A stretch of DNA of 64,000 nucleotides. Origin: Amycolatopsis keratiniphila subsp. keratiniphila. GTDB lineage: Bacteria > Actinomycetota > Actinomycetes > Mycobacteriales > Pseudonocardiaceae. A program made the translations under genes and the position numbers. Position 1 is the first letter of the stretch; each line of letters begins with the position of its first letter. The notes below the pieces were generated by a model. It saw nothing but the letters and a program-made list of their open reading frames with translations. It did no database searches and was not told the DNA's origin. Below, piece after piece: positions 10,201 to 17,808 of the stretch. The DNA is taken from NCBI RefSeq assembly GCF_001620365.2, contig NZ_LQMT02000039.1:191567-255566 (forward strand), written 5' to 3'.

Positions 10201-13200
10201 CGGCGGGGGCGTGATGCTCGAACGCCACCGCGGTCCGCGCGCCGACCGGACGTTCGCCCAGCTCACGGGCGATGTCGGCGAAACCGTTCCGATCCGACCA
10301 CTGCCCGCCGAGCCGGTCGCTGACGTGCTGCAGCGGCGAACCAGCCGTCGACGGCCCCGCGACGGCGTCGCCACCGTTCATCCGGTTCTCGAACGCGACC
10401 AGTGCCTCGGCCGAGTTCGTCTGGTAGCCGTCCTTCCACGATTCGGGCGCGTAGTAGTTGCGGGTGTTGGCCTCGCCGATCGCGGGCAGTTCGTCCATGA
10501 CCAGCCGGACCTGCTGGTGCGGCGTCTCGGTCGAACCGGCGTGGATGACCGGCGTCCCACCCTCTTCGAGCGGCTTCGCCAGCTCGGACCAGCCACCGTC
10601 GGGAGCGTGCTCCCTCGGCGGCTTCGGGGTCTCCCTGGCCGGGGCGTCGGTGGCGTCGATCCAGCCACCCTTGCCGTCGGCCAGCTTGGTTTCGAGCCCG
10701 CCGAGACCCTGGTTCTGGAACAGCTCCGGGTGATCGCGGCGCAGCTGTGCTTCCTGGTCGGCGGCTTCCTGCGCCAGCCGCTCCTGCACGGCGTTGTTGT
10801 ACTCACGCCGTTCCGCGACCTTCTGCTGCACCTGCTCCGCGGTCAGGTGGCCGTCGTCGCCCTTGACGACCTCCTCGCATTCGACGATCCACTTCGGCAG
10901 GTCGTTCGGCGAACCGTCGTCGAGGCGCTTCTTGTAGTCCGGGTGGTCGGGATGCCCCGGGCCCATCTTGACGTCGGTGACGCGCAGCTGCGTCGCCGAC
11001 TTCATCAGCACTTCGCGTTCGTCCTTTTTGGACGCGAGGTCTTCGATGTGGCGCCCGGTCTTCGACTGGATGCGCATCTCGACTTCGCCGGGGAAGTTGC
11101 TGCGCGGATGCTCGGGCGTGACCCGCGACGTGCTCAGCATCTGCGGGTCGACGATGACCTTGCCCTCGGCGTGCGCTTCGAGGAAGGCCCGGATCGCGCT
11201 TTCGTTGCCGTTGAAGTTCACCCGCCGCGAGACGAGGCCCTCGTAAGCGGGCATCTCGTTGAGGCCCGAGGTGATCGCCTCGATATGCGGCCGGAGCGCG
11301 TCCAGCTCGGGGCCGCCGTGGCGCTGGGCGTGCGTGATCCGCTCGGCCATGTCGGTACGCGTGTAGCTGTGCACCGCGTACGCGCCCTGATCCGACATTT
11401 CCTTGACACGCGGGTCTTCGTGGGCGTCGCGTTTGGCGAGGCCTTCGCGGCGGACCTGCTCGCTCCGCGCTTCCCCGGTGTCCTTGTCGAAACCGCGTTT
11501 GTCGATCTGCGTCTCGGCGAGCGCGCGGTAGGCGGCGGGATCGTCCGTGTGGAAGTCCGGGTCGGTCAGGTACGGCTCGTCGATGGTCGGCTTGTCGTCG
11601 GGCGTTGGCGCGTCGGTGTCCTTGGGGCTCTCGACGTCCTTCGGCGTCTCGGTGTCCTTGGGGACTTCCGTGTCCTTGGGGGCCTCGACGTCCTTCGGCG
11701 CCTGGGTGTCCTTCGGGAGCTCGGTGTCCTTGGGCGCGTTCGCGCCGTGGTCCTGAGGCACCTGCCGCGGCGCGTGCTCCACCGGCCGCACCGGCGGCTG
11801 CTGCTGCGGCGGACGCTGGGGCCCCGCGTTCGGGTCGTGGCCAGGACGCGGTGACGGCACCTGCGGCGGACGCTGCGGACCACCGAAACGCGGCGGCTCG
11901 GCACCGGGCGGCATCGGCCGTCCGGGCTGCTGTCCGGGACGTCCCGGCTGACCGGGGTGGTGCCCGGGCGGAGGCGGCGGCATCGGGCCGCGGTTGCCGG
12001 GGAACGGACCGTTGCCCGGGTGCTGGGGTCGCGGCGGAGGCGGCGGGTAGCCCCCCGGACCGCGGTTGCCCGGAGGCGGTCCGGGCGGAGGTGTCTGCGG
12101 GCGCGGCGGAACCCCGCCGTTCGGCCCCGGACCAGGTCCGGGCCTGCCCTGGTAACCCTGGGGCGGCCTCGGCGGACCCTGCGGACCAGGGGGCTGCGGT
12201 GGTTGCTGAGGACGCTGACGCGGTCCGCGGTCCTGCGGATGTCCACCCTGGCCGGGATGCTGCTGCGGTGGACGGGGGCCCATCGGACCCGGCTGACCCT
12301 GCGGTCCTCGCGGTGGCATGGGGCCGCCACCACCGGGCGGAGGCGGCGCGAACCCACCCGGAGGCGGCGGCTGCATCGGCTGCTGACCCTGGAAGGGCAT
12401 CGGCGCGGGCGGCTGGTCGAACCGCGGCTGCTGCGGTCCGCCGTTGCTCGCGAAACCCGCGGCCTGGACGCCGTCGTTCGGCCGGGGAGGCCGGGATGGG
12501 TCGTGCCCGGGAGGCGGGAAACCGCCGCCGGGGGTGGGCCCGTTGCCGCCGGGCGTCATGCCGTAACCGCCTGACGGAGCGGGCGAGCTCGAACCCGGGT
12601 TCGACGCCATGCCGTATCCGCCCGAACTCGACGGCGCGCCCGTGGAAGCGGCCGGCGGCATCGCGCTGGATGGCGAAGGACTCGGTGCCGGACCGGACGC
12701 CGGTCCCGGTGCCGGGCTCGGCGCGGGACCCGAAGCCGGCGCTTGCGACTGGGCGGCGGGTGCCTGTTGCTGATTACCCGCCGCGGCTTGCTGCTGACCG
12801 GATCCGTTGTCGGCGGCGGCCGCTGGGGCGTTCTGGTGGGTCTGCGCCGCACGCTGACCGTCCCCGGTGTTCGCCGGGGCGTCGGCCGGACGTTCCGGAG
12901 CCTGCGTCGACGACTGGCTGACCCGGTCGCTCTCCGCCGTCCGCTGCGGGCCGCTCTCGGAACGCGGCTGCGGATCGCCGGAGCCGTCCGAACCCCGGCT
13001 CGAAGCCGCCTGACCGTCCGAAGTGGACCGCGGTGCCGGATCCGGCGAGGAGTCCGACCGCGAAGAGGAACCGGAATCCGATGAAGAACGCGGTTCCGCC
13101 GAAGTGCCCGAATCCGAGGAGGAGCCAGAGTCCGAGGAGGAGCGCGAGTCCGAGGAGGAACTCGAATCCGAAGAATCCGAAGAAGAAGAGCGCGAGTCCG

Positions 13201-14248
13201 AAGACCCCGGAGTACGCGAACCCGTCCCCGCATCCCCGGTATCCACATCCGGCGTGGAAGGACCCGAATCGCCGGGCGTGTTCGCGGCCTTGATGTCGCC
13301 GATCTGGCTCTTCGCCCCGTCGACACCCCCGCCGACCGCTCCGCCGGACGCGCCCATCAGCACGTCCTTGGCCGAAAGCTTGTCCAGGTCACCGGTGACG
13401 GCGGCCTGCCCGACCGTGCTGGCGACGCCTTCGGCCGCGCCGCGCACGGCACCCCGCGCCGCGCTGTCGACGATCTGGCCGCCGACGCTGTCGGAAAGTC
13501 CCTTGGTGGCGCCCTTGCCGATACTGCTGCTGCCCGCGCCCACCACACCGTCGACGGCGCCGCTGATCGCGGAATCCTTGGTCTTGCTGAAATCCCAGCT
13601 GTCGCGGTCGCCCTTGGCCATCTGCAGGCCCTGGATCCCCGCGTCCATGGCGAGGTTCATCGCCGTGTTCTGCAGGACTTCCTTGCCGATCTTCTTCAGG
13701 CCCTCCTTGAGAAGTTTCTCCAGGAGTTCCTTCGCGACCTTCTTGAAGCCTTCCTGCGCGAGCTTCTGCATCAGCTGGCGGAAGATCATCTGGACGGTCA
13801 TGCGGGTGGCGATCTGCGCCGGCGCGATCCCGGCCGTCGAACCGCCGAACGTCACCGCTGCGGCCGCGATCATCGCGACGATCTGCGCGGCCAGGATCAC
13901 CAGCGAGATGATGATCATGTACTTCGTGTACTCGACGTCCAGCGCGGTCGCGTTGCACGAGTCGCCGAGCGCCTTCGACGAATCGGCGAGCGACTTGAAG
14001 TACGCCTCGTCGCCCTCGACGAACTTCTTCCAGGCCTCGGCGAACTTTTCCGCGCCCTGACCGCTCCAGCCGCCGAGGACCTCGGTGGCGCCCTTGGTCG
14101 CGGTGTCGGCGATCGGCTGGATCGCCTTCGAGGCGTTGTGCCAGGCGTCGCGCAGTTCGCGGAGCTTGTCCTCGTCGCCTTCGGGCCAGCTTTCCCCGAC
14201 GACGATCGGCAAGAGCCACTTGACCGCGTCGGGCATCTCCATACCCAC
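7232..14248 (-). CDS. Giant T7SS-type polymorphic toxin: two ART-like, two papain-like and one RelA/SpoT-like domain
   Basis: 2,338 residues from GTG 14248 (AAGG about nine bases upstream). Residues 1-110 form a WXG/CpnT-like helical export domain (GGWSGQG near 60), followed by hydrophobic helices at 110-200. Ser/Asp repeats (about 345-405), Pro/Gly/Gln-rich linker (450-830) and PKDT-type repeats (about 835-880) follow. ART-like domain 1 spans about 895-1095 (ExE in DEREVL). Papain-like domain 1 (1235-1390) has Ser1279 at the nucleophile position. ART-like domain 2 spans about 1455-1645 (GENEAI). Papain-like domain 2 (1770-1925) keeps Cys1814, His1895, Asp1910 and Gln1912, like glutamine deamidase toxins. 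A RelA/SpoT-like domain ends it at about 2150-2320 (DLVGVKIQF, FANPQDSGYRDLQ, HVAELRLHLRH). The upstream WXG100 protein suggests T7SS export. Domain assignments come from motifs only. Confidence 0.85.
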   Translation of the reverse strand: MGMEMPDAVKWLLPIVVGESWPEGDEDKLRELRDAWHNASKAIQPIADTATKGATEVLGGWSGQGAEKFAEAWKKFVEGDEAYFKSLADSSKALGDSCNATALDVEYTKYMIIISLVILAAQIVAMIAAAAVTFGGSTAGIAPAQIATRMTVQMIFRQLMQKLAQEGFKKVAKELLEKLLKEGLKKIGKEVLQNTAMNLAMDAGIQGLQMAKGDRDSWDFSKTKDSAISGAVDGVVGAGSSSIGKGATKGLSDSVGGQIVDSAARGAVRGAAEGVASTVGQAAVTGDLDKLSAKDVLMGASGGAVGGGVDGAKSQIGDIKAANTPGDSGPSTPDVDTGDAGTGSRTPGSSDSRSSSSDSSDSSSSSDSRSSSDSGSSSDSGTSAEPRSSSDSGSSSRSDSSPDPAPRSTSDGQAASSRGSDGSGDPQPRSESGPQRTAESDRVSQSSTQAPERPADAPANTGDGQRAAQTHQNAPAAAADNGSGQQQAAAGNQQQAPAAQSQAPASGPAPSPAPGPASGPAPSPSPSSAMPPAASTGAPSSSGGYGMASNPGSSSPAPSGGYGMTPGGNGPTPGGGFPPPGHDPSRPPRPNDGVQAAGFASNGGPQQPRFDQPPAPMPFQGQQPMQPPPPGGFAPPPPGGGGPMPPRGPQGQPGPMGPRPPQQHPGQGGHPQDRGPRQRPQQPPQPPGPQGPPRPPQGYQGRPGPGPGPNGGVPPRPQTPPPGPPPGNRGPGGYPPPPPRPQHPGNGPFPGNRGPMPPPPPGHHPGQPGRPGQQPGRPMPPGAEPPRFGGPQRPPQVPSPRPGHDPNAGPQRPPQQQPPVRPVEHAPRQVPQDHGANAPKDTELPKDTQAPKDVEAPKDTEVPKDTETPKDVESPKDTDAPTPDDKPTIDEPYLTDPDFHTDDPAAYRALAETQIDKRGFDKDTGEARSEQVRREGLAKRDAHEDPRVKEMSDQGAYAVHSYTRTDMAERITHAQRHGGPELDALRPHIEAITSGLNEMPAYEGLVSRRVNFNGNESAIRAFLEAHAEGKVIVDPQMLSTSRVTPEHPRSNFPGEVEMRIQSKTGRHIEDLASKKDEREVLMKSATQLRVTDVKMGPGHPDHPDYKKRLDDGSPNDLPKWIVECEEVVKGDDGHLTAEQVQQKVAERREYNNAVQERLAQEAADQEAQLRRDHPELFQNQGLGGLETKLADGKGGWIDATDAPARETPKPPREHAPDGGWSELAKPLEEGGTPVIHAGSTETPHQQVRLVMDELPAIGEANTRNYYAPESWKDGYQTNSAEALVAFENRMNGGDAVAGPSTAGSPLQHVSDRLGGQWSDRNGFADIARELGERPVGARTAVAFEHHAPADPNAPEGSPRSKDRIETRIVAAVNTPHGVVFADPMTGRLATLPDDPTSIKAMPMGGSEAPDAPHTPEAPERTHTETPVQEQAPKTELDIAERLKGPEETPTRIDESYLGDENFRGTPEDHKSLRDRYDSAELAEQAREKALKRLEASPLKDRVSPEAAEAIYSYSREHAYAINEANRKGESHPDFENAQRSTRAIVGALNELPDFHGEAIRGIDTKGDMQAAAIMAAHYEPGQTVPEPTMTSSTIKTSPDTKSKFGQDVEIHIVSKTGKDVSSLAENPGENEAINKPATQLYVHSKEFKTPPLVDRPKWVIHAEEVTPGDPRYLDPETAKQKMDERRARHAAEAPELARLAQAQSMARLGGFDEPQTPHVTTENPAQHTVADADKGPEYGEQPVTDDTIELPTPERDYSSMAVATNPPSEPAIHAGSASPEQQAAYIADRHPRLGEVNPHFNDPDALANGYRSNCTRTPGAYMDRLNGIDSTADPLLVHEMDSRGTLEHVEERFGGQFSDRADYDTVIREMRGMPTDHHAVVAVKYLDENGVERGHVAMVANTRDGVAFIDPQSGALMNLPHPPLSMKLMHVGVPEGPAAQPVDPRIAYAREDTPDVQPSRIGPDGRPIVTPPHDAGYGMAHDEQPRADAERFLNDPEVAAAVDGLDPDKKRAVHEDENGVKHDVGPMRDFIREHLPAHPELVRLMEHPDNAYLRASLLNNPMTIGSLLLHPEAIPILEDALRDVEERGYQMIDDVREDGPGDTPLTQEQRDLANTAADIAADVDPGDQYHAGFDRADKGDAAKIQEFLDAERAAWPRNQGDLNRIAERIAEENNGESSGRPGPKDDDRAKAKIAGYDGDASKLTDLVGVKIQFDTLADVYNALNAVMADPDLRIVSFDDRFANPQDSGYRDLQMNVRLPNGHVAELRLHLRHIDTVSAYEHALYEVRRDFPTYNRTLDADNKKRLSPEQALLEAALMDRVREKFMAGLRKGLPPEENT
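11610..11741 (-). repeat. 18-bp tandem repeats encoding PKDTxx units
   Basis: Seven consecutive PKD-containing hexapeptides (PKDTEL, PKDTQA, PKDVEA and so on) are encoded by an 18-bp period. They form the acidic/basic linker just before the first ADP-ribosyltransferase-like domain of the giant toxin. This is low-complexity coding DNA, prone to length variation. Confidence 0.85.
13040..13210 (-). repeat. Ser/Asp-rich low-complexity coding repeat
   Basis: Short GA/TC-biased repeats on the plus strand (GAGTCCGAGGAGGA and variants) encode runs of Ser-Asp/Ser-Ser on the minus strand, in the linker after the export domain of the giant toxin. An open frame on the plus strand here is an artefact of this composition. 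Confidence 0.8.
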
Positions 14249-14252
14249 GGCG

Positions 14253-14582
14253 CTAGACCTTCTTGTCCAGCGTCGACTTGATCTCTTCCTCGGCGTTCGT
14301 GAACGCGGTCATCGACCGTTCGACGTTGTGCTGCATCCCCCGCAGCGCCTCGACGACGTTCGCGAATCCCTCGGACGAGCCCTGCGCGCCCGGCTCGTAG
14401 TCCTTCGCGAACTCCTTGCCCGCGTCGTCGTCGCCCCAGCACGCGCCGAGCGAATTCATCGCGGCCAGCAGTTCCTTGCCCGCCTCGTCCAGCTGGTCCG
14501 CGGCGATCCCCAGTTTGGCCGCGGCCGATTTCACCGCGTCCGGGTCCGCGGTGAACCCGGCGCCACCCCCACCGTTCGGCAT
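14253..14582 (-). CDS. WXG100-family T7SS protein
   Basis: 109 residues; the ATG shares one base with the stop of the upstream YbaB-like gene (TGATG). The protein is two predicted helices around a WGDDDAG turn near residue 49, with helix 2 ending in charged residues. That is the size and layout of WXG100 (ESAT-6-like) proteins, with W-G-D replacing strict WXG. The N-terminus is Gly-rich. It lies five bases upstream of the giant toxin and is likely its co-secreted partner or chaperone; partnership is inferred from position. Confidence 0.85.
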   Translation of the reverse strand: MPNGGGGAGFTADPDAVKSAAAKLGIAADQLDEAGKELLAAMNSLGACWGDDDAGKEFAKDYEPGAQGSSEGFANVVEALRGMQHNVERSMTAFTNAEEEIKSTLDKKV

Positions 14583-15187
14583 CAGACTCCCCTGGTCAGC
14601 CAGCTCGAGGGCGGCTCTTCCTCATCGTCGTCCTGCTGACGCACCCGTTTCGGAACCGGTTTCGGTGTCGGCGGGGCAGGCGGCGGAGGCGGCGGTGCGT
14701 CCTCCTTGATCATCAGCGGGGCGTCGAAGTCTTCGTCGGACTTCGCCGGTGCCTCTTCCTCTTCGGCCGCGAGGAAGTCCGGGATGGCCGGCATCAGCCC
14801 TTGGAGCGAAGGCGCGCCTTCGATGAGGTCCGAGAGGTCCGGCAGCCCTTCGGTGATCGGGGCCATCAGCTCGGCGACCTGCTGCTTGACCTGCAGCGAT
14901 CCCTGGCGGACCAGGGTCAGCACGGTGTTGGCCAGCTGTGCGGGGTTGGTGCGCTCGAAGGCGTTCGGCTGGATCTCGAGCTTGGCCAGGGTGCCGGTCG
15001 CGTCGATGGTGGCGCGGACGAGGCCGTCCTGCGAGACCACCGTCGCCGACGTCTGCGAAGCGGCTTCCTGCGCGTCCCGGAGCTGGGCCGTCTGGCGCTC
15101 GAACTGTTCGAGCAGCGTGTCGACCTGGTCCTTCATGGCGGCATTGCGCGCTTCGAGGCGTGCGCTGTCGTCGCCGGCCGTCGTCAC
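14582..15187 (-). CDS. YbaB/EbfC-like protein heading the toxin operon
   Basis: 201 residues from GTG 15187, chosen because a GGGGG tract sits five bases upstream; a GTG at 15226 would add 13 residues. Residues 5-45 form a coiled-coil helix, then a short beta-hairpin (GLVRATIDATGTLAKLEI) and another helix, as in YbaB/EbfC. The C-terminal third is acidic and Pro-rich (PPPPPPAPPTPKP). Proteins of this kind commonly lead actinobacterial T7SS substrate operons, and a similar one starts at 28,487 here. Its role is unproven: DNA binding or substrate handling. Confidence 0.8.
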   Translation of the reverse strand: MTTAGDDSARLEARNAAMKDQVDTLLEQFERQTAQLRDAQEAASQTSATVVSQDGLVRATIDATGTLAKLEIQPNAFERTNPAQLANTVLTLVRQGSLQVKQQVAELMAPITEGLPDLSDLIEGAPSLQGLMPAIPDFLAAEEEEAPAKSDEDFDAPLMIKEDAPPPPPPAPPTPKPVPKRVRQQDDDEEEPPSSWLTRGV

Positions 15188-15270
15188 TTGAGCCCCCGCT
15201 GGTGCTGGATCCCGGGCATACGCCACCCGGTGTCGGTAAGCGTCACCCTAATGCCAACGCTTGCGTCATA

Positions 15271-16533
15271 TCACCGGATCTGGCGTTTTCGCACGGCGAG
15301 CAGATGACCGGCCGCTCCCGCCAGGTAGAGGACGGTCGCCGTGACGAGCAGTTCCGGTGAGCGGCCGTCGGCCGGGATCACCGTCGCGGCCAGCGAGACC
15401 GCGACGACCTGGGTGATGTTGAAAAGCGTGTCGTAGAGCGCGAAGACCCGTCCCCTCGCTTCGTCGGCGACGTCGAGCTGCACCGAGGAATCGACGGACA
15501 GTTTCAGCACCTGCCCGGCGCCGGTCACCAGGAACGCCGCGAGCAACGCGGTGGGGATCGCCATCGGCAGGCCGAGCGCGGATTGCGCGACCGCCGCCAG
15601 CACCAGCGCCCCCACCACGACGCGGACCCTGCCGAACCGCTCGATCAGCCGGGCGGTCAGCAATCCGGCGACGAGGATCCCGGCACCGGCGAACGCCGCC
15701 ATCTGGCCCAGCCCCGTCATCCCGGCGGCGAAGTGGTTGCGCATCAACAGCACGGTCACCAGCAGCGAGATGCCGTACGACGCGCGATGGGCGAACAGCG
15801 CGACGAACCCGGCCGTGACGCTGGGCGTGCGCCAGGCCGCCTTCGCGCCGTCGGCCAGGCCGCGGGCAACGGCTAGGGCAGGGTTCGACGGCTCGTCGAC
15901 CGTCGACGGCCCGAGCAGCCCGCGCGCGAATCCGGCGGCGAGGACGGCGGCGCCGATCCCGCCCAGCGCGGCGACGGCGGTGACCCAGGCGGAACCGGCG
16001 TCGTCCGCGCCGGTCAGCGCCCGGAGGCCGATCGCGCAGCCGCCGCCGACGACGGCGAGCACCGAACCCCAGGTGGCCGCGAAGGCGTTCGCGGCCACCA
16101 CGGACTTCTCTTCGACGACGTGAGGGAGCGACGCGGACAGACCCGAGCCGATGAACCGCGAGATGCCTTCGGAGGCCAAGGCGAGGGAAAAGAGCCCGAT
16201 CCCGGCCACACCCGTGCCCACGGCGACGGCCGTCGCGAGGATGGTGGCCGACCGCAGCAGGCTCGCGAAGATCAAGACCTTGCGGCGATCCCAGCGGTCG
16301 AGCAGCGCGCCCGCGAACGGGCCGACGATCGAGTACGGCAGCAGCAGCGCCGCGAACCCGCCCGCCATGGCGAGCGCGTCGGCGGCGCGTTCGGGGTTGA
16401 AGAGGACGGCGCCGGCCAGCCCGGCCTGGTACATGCCGTTGCCCCAGTGCGCGGAAAACCGCGTGAACAGCAGTCGGAGGAAGTCACGGTCGCGGACGAA
16501 CGCCCTGGTGGGCGCCGTGGCGGTGGTCGTCAC
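15271..16533 (-). CDS. MFS transporter
   Basis: 420 residues from GTG 16533. About 11-12 hydrophobic segments are visible, with the MFS loop DRWDRRKVLIFAS near residue 80 after transmembrane helix 2. Two halves are separated by a cytoplasmic loop (LGPSTVDEPSNPAL, about residue 210). Family layout suggests a proton-driven efflux or uptake permease; the substrate is not evident. It stands alone, transcribed in the same direction as the toxin operon downstream, and diverges from yqgE. Confidence 0.85.
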   Translation of the reverse strand: MTTTATAPTRAFVRDRDFLRLLFTRFSAHWGNGMYQAGLAGAVLFNPERAADALAMAGGFAALLLPYSIVGPFAGALLDRWDRRKVLIFASLLRSATILATAVAVGTGVAGIGLFSLALASEGISRFIGSGLSASLPHVVEEKSVVAANAFAATWGSVLAVVGGGCAIGLRALTGADDAGSAWVTAVAALGGIGAAVLAAGFARGLLGPSTVDEPSNPALAVARGLADGAKAAWRTPSVTAGFVALFAHRASYGISLLVTVLLMRNHFAAGMTGLGQMAAFAGAGILVAGLLTARLIERFGRVRVVVGALVLAAVAQSALGLPMAIPTALLAAFLVTGAGQVLKLSVDSSVQLDVADEARGRVFALYDTLFNITQVVAVSLAATVIPADGRSPELLVTATVLYLAGAAGHLLAVRKRQIR

Positions 16534-16742
16534 GGCACCAGCCTATTGAAGGTGGCCGATGCGCTTTGAGGTCGCCTCTCGGCGGCTATGCGCAGTGTGG
16601 CTCCAGCCGGACGGTATTCCACAAAGGCGGTTCTTCAGTGAGCCCGGGGGACACGGAAAGCGCACCGACCGTTGTGTCCAACGGTGCTCGTGATGCTGTT
16701 GTTCCCAGAGCCGGACGATTTGTCTCCGCTCGAAGTGGGATC

Positions 16743-17324
16743 ATGGCGGACGTGCCAGCGGACGCCGAGGTCGAACCGGGAACGCTCCTGGTCGCCGCCC
16801 CCACGATGTTCGATCCCAACTTCAGGCGGACCGTCGTGTTCGTCATCGATCACCGGGACGAGGGAACGCTCGGCGTCGTGCTCAACCGGCCGAGTGACGT
16901 GCCGGTGTACGACGTGCTCCCGAACTGGGGCGGGCACGTCGCCGAGCCGCAGTCGGTGTTCGTCGGTGGTCCGGTCGAGAAGAAGACGGCGTTGTGCCTG
17001 GCCGCGCTGCGGACCGGCGAGACGGCGTCGAGCGTGCCCGGCGTGATCGCCGTCCGCGGCCCGGTCGCGCTGGTCGACCTCGACACCGATCCCGAGATCC
17101 TGGTGCCGAAGGTCCGCGGCGTGCGGGTGTTCGCCGGGTACGCGGGCTGGGATTCCGGCCAGTTGGCGAACGAGATCGAACGCGACGACTGGGTGATCGT
17201 CCCGGCGCTGCCGAGTGACGTCCTCGCCTCGCCGCACCAGGACCTGTGGGGTCAGGTGCTGCGGCGGCAGGGAATCCCGCTGGCGCTGCTGGCCACCCAT
17301 CCGGGAGACCTCCAGCGTAATTAG
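16743..17324 (+). CDS. YqgE/AlgH family protein
   Basis: 193 residues from ATG 16743 (MADVPADAEVEPGTLLVAAP). An upstream in-frame extension lacks family similarity, and GTGGGA precedes this ATG. It carries the UPF0301 signatures: PGTLLVAAPTMFDPNFRRTV, GVVLNRPS, FVGGPV, and GYAGWDSGQLANEI. Family members are small soluble alpha/beta proteins of uncertain biochemical role, linked to alginate regulation in pseudomonads. The end overlaps the convergent SdpI-like gene by four bases. Confidence 0.92.
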   Translation: MADVPADAEVEPGTLLVAAPTMFDPNFRRTVVFVIDHRDEGTLGVVLNRPSDVPVYDVLPNWGGHVAEPQSVFVGGPVEKKTALCLAALRTGETASSVPGVIAVRGPVALVDLDTDPEILVPKVRGVRVFAGYAGWDSGQLANEIERDDWVIVPALPSDVLASPHQDLWGQVLRRQGIPLALLATHPGDLQRN

Positions 17325-17743
17325 GCGGTGGCGGTGTCGGCCTTCTTGAAGACACCGCAGGTGCCGCAAGCGCAGCCACTGCAGCCGGCGGGCCGCTCCG
17401 GTTCGGGCTCCGGCACCGTCGCGGCGGCGCGGTTGCCGAGCACTCCCCCGGCCGCGACCAGGGCGACCAGCCCGACCACGCCCACGAACGAGGCCAGCAG
17501 CAGCCCGAAGGTCGTCGGCATGACCAGCGCGGCGATCCCCGCGAGCACGGCGATCACGCCGCCCGCCAGCGTCGGGACCCCGGCGACCTTGTTGCCGAGC
17601 CGGAAGGCGTCTTCGCTGCGCATCGTGGCGGCGGTGCGCACGCCGGCGCCGCGGTCACGCGGCAGCTTCTCACGCAGGCCGAGGAACCCACCCCAGCCGA
17701 CGAGGACACCCAGCACGATCGGGACCAGCGCTATGACGAACAC
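17321..17743 (-). CDS. SdpI-like small membrane protein with Cys-rich tail
   Basis: 140 residues from GTG 17743. Three or four hydrophobic segments are visible. The loop RTAATMRSEDAFRLGNKVAG matches the RTxxTxxSxxAW..NR pattern of the SdpI/YhfL family (immunity to the SDP toxin in Bacillus; unknown role in actinobacteria). The C-terminus carries CSGCACGTC, an unusual cluster of four cysteines that could bind metal. The longer frame to 17815 covers the divergent gene's promoter region and was not used. Confidence 0.75.
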   Translation of the reverse strand: MFVIALVPIVLGVLVGWGGFLGLREKLPRDRGAGVRTAATMRSEDAFRLGNKVAGVPTLAGGVIAVLAGIAALVMPTTFGLLLASFVGVVGLVALVAAGGVLGNRAAATVPEPEPERPAGCSGCACGTCGVFKKADTATA

Positions 17744-17808
17744 TCCACGAGGATAAGCGTGACGTCCCGGCAACCTGCCGGATACCCTGATCGACTGTGC
17801 TACAGGCC

